Assembly: GCA_020847045.1 (NCBI GenBank)
Contig: JADLCT010000097.1
Span: 163,788 to 227,787 of the forward strand
Origin: Bryobacterales bacterium
Lineage (GTDB): Bacteria > Acidobacteriota > Terriglobia > Bryobacterales > Bryobacteraceae
Length of the DNA: 64,000 bases
Direction: 5' to 3'
Shown here: piece by piece, positions 1 to 11,991 of the stretch
Numbering within the stretch: position 1 is the stretch's first letter
Layout of the letters: every line of letters starts with the position of its first letter
Translations under genes and position numbers: made by a program
The notes under the pieces: model-generated
Told to the model about the DNA's origin: nothing
Seen by the model: the letters and a program-made list of their open reading frames with translations, nothing else
Databases searched by the model: none

Positions 1-3485
<3,485 letters not shown>

Positions 3486-3665
3486 GTCGGAGGTGACTTC
3501 GCACGTTGATTTCCATCGTGAGGAAGCCTGTAACCCGGCTATTTCGCCGTCATTTCGCGATGCGCGCGTGGAGGTCTGCGGCATCTCACGGCAGAGACCG
3601 CCACTTCATGGGTGAGAAGCCCCAATCCTGGCACGCCCCGCCAGTGCCCCGCCTGCCGCCGGGCT

Positions 3666-3671
3666 TATACT
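3666..3671 (+). promoter_or_regulatory. Putative -10 box (TATACT) of a leaderless gene
   Basis: TATACT lies six bases before the GTG start of the DUF1080 gene. Transcription would then start at or next to the start codon. No good -35 element is visible. A GAGG at 3672-3675 is too close to the GTG to act as a normal Shine-Dalgarno site. Confidence 0.45.
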
Positions 3672-3677
3672 GAGGCC

Positions 3678-4478
3678 GTGACACGTCTTGTATTTCTCAC
3701 CCTTTTCGCCGGGCTGCCCTTGTGGCCGCAAACCCCCGCCAGCGCCCCGCAGGGCCAGTGGATCTCCCTGTTCAACGGCAAGGACCTGACCGGCTGGACA
3801 CCCAAGATCACCGGCTACCCCGCGGGCGAGAACTTCGCCAACACCTTCCGCGTGGTGGACGGCCTGCTGACGGTCTCCTACGACGGCTACGACAAGTTCC
3901 AGGGCGCGAACGGGCGCGAGCGCTTTGGACATCTTTTTTATCAAACGCCCTATTCGAACTACATCATCGCCGTGGAGTACCGGTTCATCGGCGATCAGGC
4001 GCCGGGCGGGCCTGGTTGGGCCACGCGGAACTCCGGCATCATGGTGCACGGCCAAAAGCCCCAGGACATGGGCCTGAACCAGGACTTCCCGATTTCCATC
4101 GAGGTGCAACTGCTGGGCGGCAACGGGACGGCGCCGCGGACGACGGCCAACCTGTGCACGCCCGGCACCAACGTGGTAATCGGCGGGCAGTTGGTGACCA
4201 GGCACTGCACCAGTTCCACCTCGCCCACCTTTCACGGGGATCAATGGGTGCGCGTCGAAGCCGAGGTGCACGGCGCGGGAACGATCATCCACCGCGTGAA
4301 CGGCGTCGAGGTGTTGCGGTATGAGAAGGCGCAGACCGGCGGCGGCAACGTGAAGGACACGGGGCCGAACGCGCCGGCGGACGGCGTGCTGCTGACCGGC
4401 GGCACGATCTCCCTGCAAAGCGAGAGCCACCCGGTGCAGTTTCGCAAGGTGGAACTGATGGTTCTACCAGGCGAGTAG
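3678..4478 (+). CDS. Secreted DUF1080 (3-keto-disaccharide hydrolase domain) protein
   Basis: Product of 266 residues. It starts at GTG 3678 with a short hydrophobic signal peptide (VTRLVFLTLFAGLPLWPQ), followed directly by the family hallmark ISLFNGKDLTGW. Later conserved stretches include GWATRNSGIMVHGQ, FPISIEVQLLGG and the GDQWVRVEAEVHG / HRVNGVEVLRYE segment of the concanavalin-like beta-sandwich. DUF1080 proteins are linked to glycoside degradation (3-keto-glycoside hydrolysis) and are abundant in Acidobacteria and Planctomycetes. A longer reading from ATG 3612 adds a basic, non-signal sequence and is less likely. It converges on the efflux operon, leaving only 5 bp between stop codons, and no partner gene is evident, so the substrate cannot be predicted. 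Confidence 0.85.
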   Translation: MTRLVFLTLFAGLPLWPQTPASAPQGQWISLFNGKDLTGWTPKITGYPAGENFANTFRVVDGLLTVSYDGYDKFQGANGRERFGHLFYQTPYSNYIIAVEYRFIGDQAPGGPGWATRNSGIMVHGQKPQDMGLNQDFPISIEVQLLGGNGTAPRTTANLCTPGTNVVIGGQLVTRHCTSSTSPTFHGDQWVRVEAEVHGAGTIIHRVNGVEVLRYEKAQTGGGNVKDTGPNAPADGVLLTGGTISLQSESHPVQFRKVELMVLPGE

Positions 4479-4483
4479 CGGAC

Positions 4484-7400
4484 CTAATCGCCCGCGGCGG
4501 CGACCGGTTCGCCCGCGTGGCGGCGGCCCGAAACCCAGGCGCCAATGTCGTCGAAGACCGAGTACACGACGGGCGTGACAATCAACGTCAGCAGCAGCGA
4601 AAGCGACTGGCCGCCGATGACGATGATGGCGATCGAGCGGCGCTCCTCGGCGCCTGGACCCGTGCCCAGCGCGAGCGGCAGCATTCCGGCGACCAGCGTG
4701 ACGGTGGTCATCAGAATCGGGCGGAGACGGTCGCGGTTGGCCTGCAGAATGGCCCGGGCGCGCGGCATGCCTTCGCGGCGCAGGTTGTTCGTGTGGTCGA
4801 TCTGGAGAATCGAGTTCTTCTTCACGACGCCGAACAGGACGAGGATGCCCAGCGCCGAATAGAGGTTCAGCGTCTCCTGGAACAGGTAGAGCGAGAGGAA
4901 GCCGAAGGGAACAGCCAGCGGCAGGCTGAGCAGGATGGTGACCGGATGCAGCAGACTCTCGAACTGCGAAGCCAGAATCATGTACATGAAGACCACCGAG
5001 AGAGCGAAGGCGAGCAGGAACTCCTTCAGCGTGCGGTCGAATTCCCTGCCCCGTCCGATGATGGCCGTCGAGTAGGCCGGGGGCATGTTCAGATCGCCGG
5101 CGGCGCGAAACACCTCCGGCAGCCGGTCGCCCAGGCCGAAGCCGGGCAGGATGTTGGCGCGGATGCTCACCTGGCGCTGGCGGTCCAGCCCTTCGATGCG
5201 GTAGGCCGACTTGGCCTCGCGCATCTCGACGACGCTGTCCAGGCGTACCAGCCCGGACTTGGATGAGGGCACGTAGAGCTTCTGGACGGTGAGCATCGAG
5301 TTGCGGTCGCCATCGCGGAGGCGGACCTCGACGTCGTATTCCTCGGCCACCTTTTCGTCGCGGTAACGGGACACCTCGTCGTCGCCGCCCACCATCAGGC
5401 GGAGCGAACTGGCGATGTCGCTGGCGTCGACGCCCAGGTCGGCGGCGCGGTCGCGGTCAATGAAGACGCGCAGCTCGGGTTTGTTCACGCGGAGCGTGGT
5501 GTCCACGTCGGTGAGGCCGGGAATGGCCAGCGCCTTTTCGCGCAGCGCCTCGCTGAAGCGGTACAGTTCCATCAACTCGGGACCGCGGATGGCGAAGTCG
5601 ATATCGTACGGCGCCGAGCCCTGGTTCAGCGCCTGAATGTTTCCGACACGGCCGCGGAGGTCGGGATAGCGGCGCAGGCATTCCCGCGCGGCGGCCATGA
5701 CGTCGCGTTGCGAATAGACGCCGCGGAAGGCGTCCAGCGGACGGCCTTGCCAGGTCATACGCCAGAGGCGCGACAGGGAAAACACGCGGTTTTCGACATC
5801 CTCCATCTGCACGTACAGGCGGCCCGAGTTGGGGCTTTGCAGGTAGCCCGTGCCGACGATGGAGACGGCGTGGCGCACGCCGGGCAGTCCGCGCAGGTCT
5901 TCGTACAGCCGGTTCATGACGCCTTGCATGGAGAGCAGGCTGGTGCCCTCCGGCGAGTTCACGCTCATCTCGAACTCGCTTTCGTCCACGTTGGTGGGCA
6001 GGTATTCCTGCTTCACCAGATGAAACAGCGGCACGGTGGAGGCCATGGTAAGACCGCCGAGCACGATGACGGCGGCGCGGTGGCTCATCGACCAGCCAAG
6101 CATGCGCATATAGACGCTTTCGATCCAGGCGTAGAAGCCCCGGCGCGAGCCTCCGTGGGCGCTCACCGTGTCGGCGCGCAACATGCGCGAACTCATCATC
6201 GGCGTCAGGCTGAAGCTGACCAGCAGTGAAACCAGAATGGCCACCGTGGCGGTGAGGCCGAACGAGTAGAGAAAACGGCCCGAGATGGAGGACATGAAAG
6301 ACACGGGCAGAAAGACGACCACCAGGCTGAGCGTAGTGGCCATGACGGCCAGGCCGATGTCCTTGGTGGCCATGATGGCGGCTTGCCGCGGCGGCAGCTT
6401 CTTTTCCTCGATGAACCGGAAGATGTTCTCCAGAACCACAATGGCGTCGTCGATCACCACGCCGACCATCAGCACCAGGGCGAGCATGGTGATGTTGTTC
6501 AACGTGAAGTTCAGCGCGCGCATCATGCCGAAGGTGGCGATGATGGAGGCCGGAATGGCGACGGCGCCGATCAGCGTGGCGCGCCAGTCGCGCATAAAGA
6601 CGAACACAACCAGCGAGGCCAGGATTGAGCCGAGAATCAGGTGGAGCTGCACCTCGTGAAACGCGGCGTTGATGTAGCGGGACTGGTCTTGCAGGGTTTC
6701 CAGCTTCACGCCGGCGGGCAGAAGCTGCCGCACGCGCTCCAGCCTGGCGTTCACGTTGGCCACCACCTGCATGGTGTTGGCGCCGGACTGGCGGCGCACC
6801 TCCAGCGCCACGGCTTCGCGGCCATCGAAGGTGGCCATCGTGCGCTGCTCCTTGTGTCCATCCTCGGCGTAGCCGATGTCGCGGATGCGGACCGGCGCGC
6901 CGTTGATGGTGGCGACGACCAGATCATTAAACAGGCGCGGATCGGGGAAGCGGCCCAGTGTGCGCAGAACCATCTCGCGGTGGCCCTCGTCCACGCGCCC
7001 GCCGGGGATGTCGGAGTTCTGGCGCTCCACGGCGTCCCGCACCCGCAGAATGGGAATCTTGTAGGCGGCCAGGCGGCCGGCGTCCACCCAGATGTTCACG
7101 GCGCGGCGCTGCCCGCCCACCACCACCACCTGGCCCACGCCGCCCACCGATTCGATGGAGTCCTTCACGCCGCGGTCGGCCAGTTCATACAACTCGCGCG
7201 GCGTTTTGCCGCCGGTGAGCACCAGCGTCATGACGGGGCTCGCGTCGGTGTCCAGCTTCTTGATGAGGGGTGGCTTGGCGTCGCGCGGCAGGTTGACGAT
7301 GGTGGCCGCCACGGCGTCGCGGATGTCCTGGGCGGCGATGTCGATGTTGCGGCTCAGGTCAAACGTGATGGTGACCACCGAGAGGGATTCGGTAGAGGTG

Positions 7401-7648
7401 GAGCGGATGTTGTCGATCCCTTCGACGGTGGCCACGGAGTCCTCGATGAACCGCGTCACGGTGGATTCCATCTCCTCGGGCGAGGCGCCGGGCAGCGTGG
7501 TGCGCACGGAGATGAGCGGCATGTCGACATCGGGGAACCGGTCGATACCGAGCTTGGCATAGCTGACCGCGCCGACCACGACGAGGCAGAGAATGAGCAT
7601 TACGGCGAAGACGGGCCGGGCGACGCAGACTTCGGCGAGCTTCTGCAT
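4484..7648 (-). CDS. RND efflux transporter permease (HAE1/AcrB-like)
   Basis: A full-length 1054-residue RND pump subunit for the inner membrane. The N-terminus (MQKLAEVCVARPVFAVMLILCLVVVGAVSY) is the first transmembrane helix. FPDVDMPLISV and the TLPGASPEEMES porter motif follow. TM4 carries the proton-relay aspartate pair in GVVIDDAIVVLENIFRF (about residues 392-408). The C-terminal half repeats the fold, with FGVVKKNSILQIDHTNNLRR and a long TM tail. Its ATG directly follows the TAG of the adaptor gene, so the two are translated from one message. No outer-membrane TolC-like gene is present nearby. Substrate is unknown; drugs, detergents or lipids are typical for this subfamily. Confidence 0.95.
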   Translation of the reverse strand: MQKLAEVCVARPVFAVMLILCLVVVGAVSYAKLGIDRFPDVDMPLISVRTTLPGASPEEMESTVTRFIEDSVATVEGIDNIRSTSTESLSVVTITFDLSRNIDIAAQDIRDAVAATIVNLPRDAKPPLIKKLDTDASPVMTLVLTGGKTPRELYELADRGVKDSIESVGGVGQVVVVGGQRRAVNIWVDAGRLAAYKIPILRVRDAVERQNSDIPGGRVDEGHREMVLRTLGRFPDPRLFNDLVVATINGAPVRIRDIGYAEDGHKEQRTMATFDGREAVALEVRRQSGANTMQVVANVNARLERVRQLLPAGVKLETLQDQSRYINAAFHEVQLHLILGSILASLVVFVFMRDWRATLIGAVAIPASIIATFGMMRALNFTLNNITMLALVLMVGVVIDDAIVVLENIFRFIEEKKLPPRQAAIMATKDIGLAVMATTLSLVVVFLPVSFMSSISGRFLYSFGLTATVAILVSLLVSFSLTPMMSSRMLRADTVSAHGGSRRGFYAWIESVYMRMLGWSMSHRAAVIVLGGLTMASTVPLFHLVKQEYLPTNVDESEFEMSVNSPEGTSLLSMQGVMNRLYEDLRGLPGVRHAVSIVGTGYLQSPNSGRLYVQMEDVENRVFSLSRLWRMTWQGRPLDAFRGVYSQRDVMAAARECLRRYPDLRGRVGNIQALNQGSAPYDIDFAIRGPELMELYRFSEALREKALAIPGLTDVDTTLRVNKPELRVFIDRDRAADLGVDASDIASSLRLMVGGDDEVSRYRDEKVAEEYDVEVRLRDGDRNSMLTVQKLYVPSSKSGLVRLDSVVEMREAKSAYRIEGLDRQRQVSIRANILPGFGLGDRLPEVFRAAGDLNMPPAYSTAIIGRGREFDRTLKEFLLAFALSVVFMYMILASQFESLLHPVTILLSLPLAVPFGFLSLYLFQETLNLYSALGILVLFGVVKKNSILQIDHTNNLRREGMPRARAILQANRDRLRPILMTTVTLVAGMLPLALGTGPGAEERRSIAIIVIGGQSLSLLLTLIVTPVVYSVFDDIGAWVSGRRHAGEPVAAAGD

Positions 7649-8839
7649 CTAGTTCACCTTCACCGCGCTGCCCTTGCTCATCCGGCCGGTGGCGTCGGCC
7701 ACCACGAGATCGCCGCCGTTGAGCCCTTCCAGCACCTCGACGCGATCACCGGCCAGGCGGCGTCCCGTGCGGGCGACGCGCTCGTCGAGCACGCCGTCCT
7801 TGACGACAAAGACGCGCTCGATGCCGGCAAAGCTCACCAGAGCCGCGCGCGGAACCGTGATGCCCCGCGCGGCGGCGTTCACCGTGATGACGCCGTTCAC
7901 GAAGGAGCCCGGACGCAGCGCGCCGTCCTCGTTCGGTATCTCGCCTTCGATCAGCAGCGTGCGGTTCTGAGCTTCAATGGCCGGACTGAGGCGCACGACG
8001 CGCCCGGCACGAATCAGCGGCGAACCCTCCAGGCGGATGTCGATCCGCTGTCCGCGCTGCACGCGGGCGGCCTGGCGCTCGGGCACCTCCAGGCGCACGC
8101 GCAACGGATGCTGCCGCACCAGCGTCACGACGGTGGCGTTGGACGCAAGAAACTCGCCGAGCGAGGCGGCGCGGCGCGTGATGGCGCCGGCAAAGGGAGC
8201 GCGCAGCGTGGCGTCGGCCAGTTGCTGGCGGGCGAGGTCGAGCTGGGCGCGGCGTTCGGTGAGTTGCGAGCGCGCCTCCATCACCTCGGAGAGCGCCCCC
8301 TGGTAGCGCGCCGCCGAACCCTGCGCCCGCACCTGCGCCTTCTCGAAGTCGATCTTCGACACGACGCCTTCCCGGGCCAGCCTCGCCGTGGTCTCCAGAA
8401 TGAAGTTGGCTTCCTTCAACGCGGCGGCGGCCTCGCGGACATTGGAGACCTCCTCGGGCGTCACGCGGTCATCCGGCTTGCCCTGCAGCCCCAGGCGGGC
8501 GCGTGTCTGCTCCACCAGAGCGGCAGACTGGTGCACGCGGAACTCGTAGTCGGTCTTCTCCAGTTCGGCGATGATGTCGCCGGCCTTCACCACGCTGCCC
8601 AAATCCACGTTCAGCTTCACCACCCGTCCGGGCACCTTCGTACTGACGTTGGCCATCTCTTCGGCGAACAGTTCGCCGTTGGCCTCGACGGTCTCCGGAA
8701 TGGCGCCTGGCTCGACGCGCTCCACCTTCACGCGCAGCGGGGCGGACTGCTCCTTAGCGGCGACTTTTCCGTTAGAGTACGGCCCCGAGCAGGCGCACAG
8801 GGTGACAACAGCAGCGATGGCGGCGGCAAACCTCTTCAT
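7649..8839 (-). CDS. RND efflux periplasmic adaptor lipoprotein (MFP family)
   Basis: Membrane fusion protein of 396 residues that would bridge the inner-membrane pump and an outer-membrane channel. The N-terminus MKRFAAAIAAVVTLCACSG has a lipobox (LCAC), so it is probably a lipoprotein. The split lipoyl/barrel-sandwich halves are visible (VPGRVVKLNVDLGSVVKAGD near residues 70-90, and LRAPFAGAITRRAASLGEFL after the helical hairpin), followed by the beta-barrel and membrane-proximal domains. The central hairpin (about residues 100-205) is alanine- and glutamate-rich, as expected of a coiled coil. The stop codon abuts the permease ATG. It is the first gene of the pair; the promoter should lie in 8840-8900, where no clear boxes are seen. 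Confidence 0.93.
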   Translation of the reverse strand: MKRFAAAIAAVVTLCACSGPYSNGKVAAKEQSAPLRVKVERVEPGAIPETVEANGELFAEEMANVSTKVPGRVVKLNVDLGSVVKAGDIIAELEKTDYEFRVHQSAALVEQTRARLGLQGKPDDRVTPEEVSNVREAAAALKEANFILETTARLAREGVVSKIDFEKAQVRAQGSAARYQGALSEVMEARSQLTERRAQLDLARQQLADATLRAPFAGAITRRAASLGEFLASNATVVTLVRQHPLRVRLEVPERQAARVQRGQRIDIRLEGSPLIRAGRVVRLSPAIEAQNRTLLIEGEIPNEDGALRPGSFVNGVITVNAAARGITVPRAALVSFAGIERVFVVKDGVLDERVARTGRRLAGDRVEVLEGLNGGDLVVADATGRMSKGSAVKVN

Positions 8840-8900
8840 GAATCTGGACGGATTCTCTCACACTCCCGGGCGCGCAGGCGCGGCCGCTGCTGGAGGAGCT

Positions 8901-10358
8901 TCACTCCATCGACATCAGGGCGCCCAGCGTGGCGATTCCGTCCCACAGGTTGCCCAAACGGATGTTCTCATTGTGGGTGTGCTGGTTGTTGTCGTGATTG
9001 GCGATGGGCACGATCACGATGGGCGCGCCCAGCACCTCGTCGAAGACGTCAATGGGCAGTGTGCCTCCCATGGTGGGCTGTTTCACCACCGGTCCCCGCG
9101 CGGATTCCACGGCGCGCACGACGCTAGCGGCGAAGGGATCGTCGAGCGGCACGCGGACGGCGCGCGTGCCCCGGCCCGCTACACGCACATGGCAGAGCTT
9201 GGCGTGGGCCAGGCGCTCCACGGCTGTGGGCTCGCGGTTCTCGACGACGAAATAGCCCTGCCGGCGGATGTGCTCCACCACCTGCGCCACCGTCTTTGCC
9301 GGATCCATGCCCTTCACCAGACGGATGCCCAGCGCGGCTGTGGCCGTGGCCGGCACGACGTTGCGCGCCTCGGTTCCCACGCCGCCACTGGCGAGCCCTT
9401 GCACGTTGAGAGCGGGCAGCGCCAGGGCCGCGTCGATCCGCTGGCCCGGCCTCTCGGCGGCGCCCAGTCCGAAGGCGCGCTTCAGATCCTCTTCCACGGG
9501 CGGAATCGCCGCGATGGCTTGGCGCTCGGCCTCGGTGAGCGGCGCGGCGCCGTCATAAAAGCCCGCGATGCGGACACGGCCGTCCTCATCCTTCATGGAG
9601 GCGAGCAGGTGGGCCAGCATCAGCGCGGGATTGGGAGCAAAATTGCCGTAGTGGCCGCTGTGCAGTTCGTGGTTGGGGCCATGAACGGTGATGGACAGCG
9701 AGGCCGCGCCACGCGCGCCAAAGGCGATCAACTGGCGGCGGCTCTGGTGCACCGGACCGTCGCAGAAGATCATGCCGTCAGCCTTCAGCAGCTCCTTGTT
9801 CCGCTCGAGGACGCTCCGCATGTGCGGCGAGCCGGCCTCCTCTTCGCCATCGAAAAGAAACTTCAGGTTGGCCTTGGGGCGGACGCCGGAATCGAGCGCG
9901 GCGAGGAAAGCGATGATCGGGGCTTTGTCATCGCTGGCCGAGCGCGCCTGCAGCCGCCAGTCGTCGCCCAGCGTGGCCTCCGCGGCTGGCCAGGCCCGTT
10001 TCTCGCCATCCGGCCCGAGCAAAACGGGCTCAAACGGGCCACCCTGGCTCCACTCGCGCTCCACCACCGGCTGGCCGTCGTAGTGCGCATAGAAGAGGAT
10101 GGTGCGGCGCGCGCCCGGCGTTTGAATTTCGCCGTACAAGGCCGGAGGGCCGCCGACGGTCTCAAGCCTCCGCAGGGCCACGCCGCGCCGGGCATACATT
10201 TTCATGATGAGCGCGGCATTGCGCTCCATGTCCGGCAGGTTGCGCGAGACATTCGGCAGGCTCAGCAGTTCGGCGAACTCGTTCAGCAGGGCCACGCGGT
10301 CCACGTTCTGCGCCGCCAGTGGCGCAAGCGCAAGAAAAGTCAATACCCATCGCATCAT
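8901..10358 (-). CDS. Secreted M20 family metallopeptidase
   Basis: Zinc peptidase of 485 residues in the M20 dipeptidase/carboxypeptidase family. A signal peptide (MMRWVLTFLALAPLAAQ) predicts export. Metal and catalytic motifs include ILFYAHYDGQPV (His-x-Asp), LFDGEEEAGSP (catalytic Glu pair), FCDGPVH and a C-terminal IANHDNNQHTHNENIR histidine. The dimerisation (lid) domain sits between them around GHYGNFAPNPALMLAHLL. It starts 49 bp from the divergent recO gene, so the two share an upstream region (10359-10407). Substrate probably a dipeptide or N-acyl amino acid; this is family inference only. Confidence 0.9.
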   Translation of the reverse strand: MMRWVLTFLALAPLAAQNVDRVALLNEFAELLSLPNVSRNLPDMERNAALIMKMYARRGVALRRLETVGGPPALYGEIQTPGARRTILFYAHYDGQPVVEREWSQGGPFEPVLLGPDGEKRAWPAAEATLGDDWRLQARSASDDKAPIIAFLAALDSGVRPKANLKFLFDGEEEAGSPHMRSVLERNKELLKADGMIFCDGPVHQSRRQLIAFGARGAASLSITVHGPNHELHSGHYGNFAPNPALMLAHLLASMKDEDGRVRIAGFYDGAAPLTEAERQAIAAIPPVEEDLKRAFGLGAAERPGQRIDAALALPALNVQGLASGGVGTEARNVVPATATAALGIRLVKGMDPAKTVAQVVEHIRRQGYFVVENREPTAVERLAHAKLCHVRVAGRGTRAVRVPLDDPFAASVVRAVESARGPVVKQPTMGGTLPIDVFDEVLGAPIVIVPIANHDNNQHTHNENIRLGNLWDGIATLGALMSME

Positions 10359-10407
10359 GAAGCCACCCTAGCATGTGATAGGCTAGTAAGTTAGTTCGAG
10401 CCGCGGT

Positions 10408-11061
10408 ATGCCCGTCCGGGTGAGCGAATCGATCATTTTGCGGACATACCCGCTACGCGAGGCCGACCTCATTGTCAGCTTTTTCACGCGCGATGAAGGC
10501 AAGCTGCGTGGTGTGGCCAAACGGGCCCGCCGCCCGGCCAACCGGTTCGGGGGCGGCATGGAACGGCTCTCCTACGTCAACATGCATTACGACCTGCGCG
10601 AGAACCGCGAGCTGATGACCCTGGATTCCTGTGAACTTCTCCGCTCGCAGTTTCCGCTCTCGGGCGATTACTCCACCACGGTGGTGGGCGACTTCATCGC
10701 CGAGACGGCTGACCATATGCTGCCGGCGAACGAGCCGAACGAACGGTTTTTCCGGTTGATCCTCACGGCCACAGCGCACATGATCCAGCGTGGCGCGGAG
10801 GGAGCGATGGAGGCGGCCACCTATTTTTCCCTGTGGGCCGTGCGGCTGTCGGGCTTCCTGCCGGAACTTGAATTGGAAGAAGAGGATCACGCCATCGCCA
10901 GTGAGATGCTGGTGACGCCCATTCAAAAGCTGACGCCGCGGACATGGTCGCCGGCCACGGCGCGCGGGTTGCGGCGGCAGTTGATTTCGCTGATGGAAGA
11001 GCACGTCGAGCGCCGCATTCTCAGCGTGCGCGCCTTGGAGGGCCTCGCCTCGGCCCCGTAA
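10408..11061 (+). CDS. recO: DNA repair protein RecO
   Basis: Recombination mediator that works with RecF and RecR to load RecA on SSB-coated single-stranded DNA. The 217-residue product has the N-terminal OB fold typical of the family (SESIILRTYPLREADLIVSFF, then GKLRGVAKRARR and the FGGGMERLSYV loop), followed by the helical domain. It is shorter than many RecO proteins (about 240-260) and has no CxxC pairs, so the C-terminal zinc site present in some relatives is absent; the segment where it would sit reads LPELELEEEDHAIASEM. It lies 18 bp upstream of glyQ and is probably co-transcribed with glyQS. Confidence 0.9.
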   Translation: MPVRVSESIILRTYPLREADLIVSFFTRDEGKLRGVAKRARRPANRFGGGMERLSYVNMHYDLRENRELMTLDSCELLRSQFPLSGDYSTTVVGDFIAETADHMLPANEPNERFFRLILTATAHMIQRGAEGAMEAATYFSLWAVRLSGFLPELELEEEDHAIASEMLVTPIQKLTPRTWSPATARGLRRQLISLMEEHVERRILSVRALEGLASAP

Positions 11062-11079
11062 TCAGTAGCCAGAACCAGC

Positions 11080-11991
11080 ATGGACTCCTACCAACAGATC
11101 ATTTTCAAACTCAAGAAGTATTGGGCCGACCGCGGCTGCATTATTCAAGAGCCCTACGACACCGAGGTGGGTGCTGGCACCATGTGCCCGGAAACCTTCC
11201 TGCGCGTATTGGGTCCGAAGCCCTACCGCGTAGCCTATGTTCAGCCCAGCCGCCGGCCGGCCGACGGCCGCTACGGCGAGAACCCGAACCGGCTTTACAA
11301 GCACCAGCAGTTACAGGTGATCCTGAAGCCCGCCCCGGCCGGCGTGATCGAGCAATACCTCGGTTCGCTGGAAGCCATTGGCATCGACCTGGCCAAGCAC
11401 GACATCAAGTTCGAGGAAGACAACTGGGAATCGCCGACGCTGGGCGCCTGGGGCATTGGCTGGCAGGTGATGCTGGACGGTTTGGAAATCACGCAGTTCA
11501 CCTATTTCCAGCAGTGCGGCGGCATCGACCTGGACCTTTGCCCGGCCGAGTTGACTTACGGGTTGGAGCGTTTGGCAGCCTTCTTGCAAAACAAAGAGAG
11601 CGTCTACGAGATCGAGTGGGCCCCCGGCTTCACCTACGCCGACGTGCGTTTCGAAGATGAGCGCCAGAACTCGGTCTACAACTTCGAAATGGCTGACATC
11701 CCCACGCTGTGGAAGCTGTTCGACACTCACGAAGGTGAATGCCAGCGGCTGGTGGACGCCTTCCATGCGATCGAATCCTGCGACGCGGCGGCGCGGACGC
11801 GCTTTCCGGTACTGGCCGCCTACGACCATGTGCTGAAGTGCTCGAATCTGTTCAACCTGCTTGACGCGCGCGGCGCGATCAGTGTGACCGAGCGGGTGGG
11901 CGTAATCGCCCGGGTGCGCAAATTGGCTGTGGGAACGGCCCAACTGTGGATGGCGCAACAGACGCCCGCCACACCGGAGGTGGCCGCGTAA
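11080..11991 (+). CDS. glyQ: Glycyl-tRNA synthetase alpha subunit
   Basis: Catalytic (class II) subunit of the alpha2beta2 bacterial glycyl-tRNA synthetase; it activates glycine and, with GlyS, charges tRNA-Gly. The 303-residue length is typical. Strong family sequence is visible: [74 protein letters not shown] and [16 protein letters not shown]. Its TAA shares one base with the ATG of glyS (TAATG at 11989-11993), consistent with coupled translation of equimolar subunits. Confidence 0.98.
   Translation: MDSYQQIIFKLKKYWADRGCIIQEPYDTEVGAGTMCPETFLRVLGPKPYRVAYVQPSRRPADGRYGENPNRLYKHQQLQVILKPAPAGVIEQYLGSLEAIGIDLAKHDIKFEEDNWESPTLGAWGIGWQVMLDGLEITQFTYFQQCGGIDLDLCPAELTYGLERLAAFLQNKESVYEIEWAPGFTYADVRFEDERQNSVYNFEMADIPTLWKLFDTHEGECQRLVDAFHAIESCDAAARTRFPVLAAYDHVLKCSNLFNLLDARGAISVTERVGVIARVRKLAVGTAQLWMAQQTPATPEVAA

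Noticed and set aside
10763..11004. Loss of the RecO zinc site as a sign of gene decay
   Set aside because: RecO proteins without the cysteines occur in other bacteria, and the rest of the protein is intact, so it is treated as normal variation.
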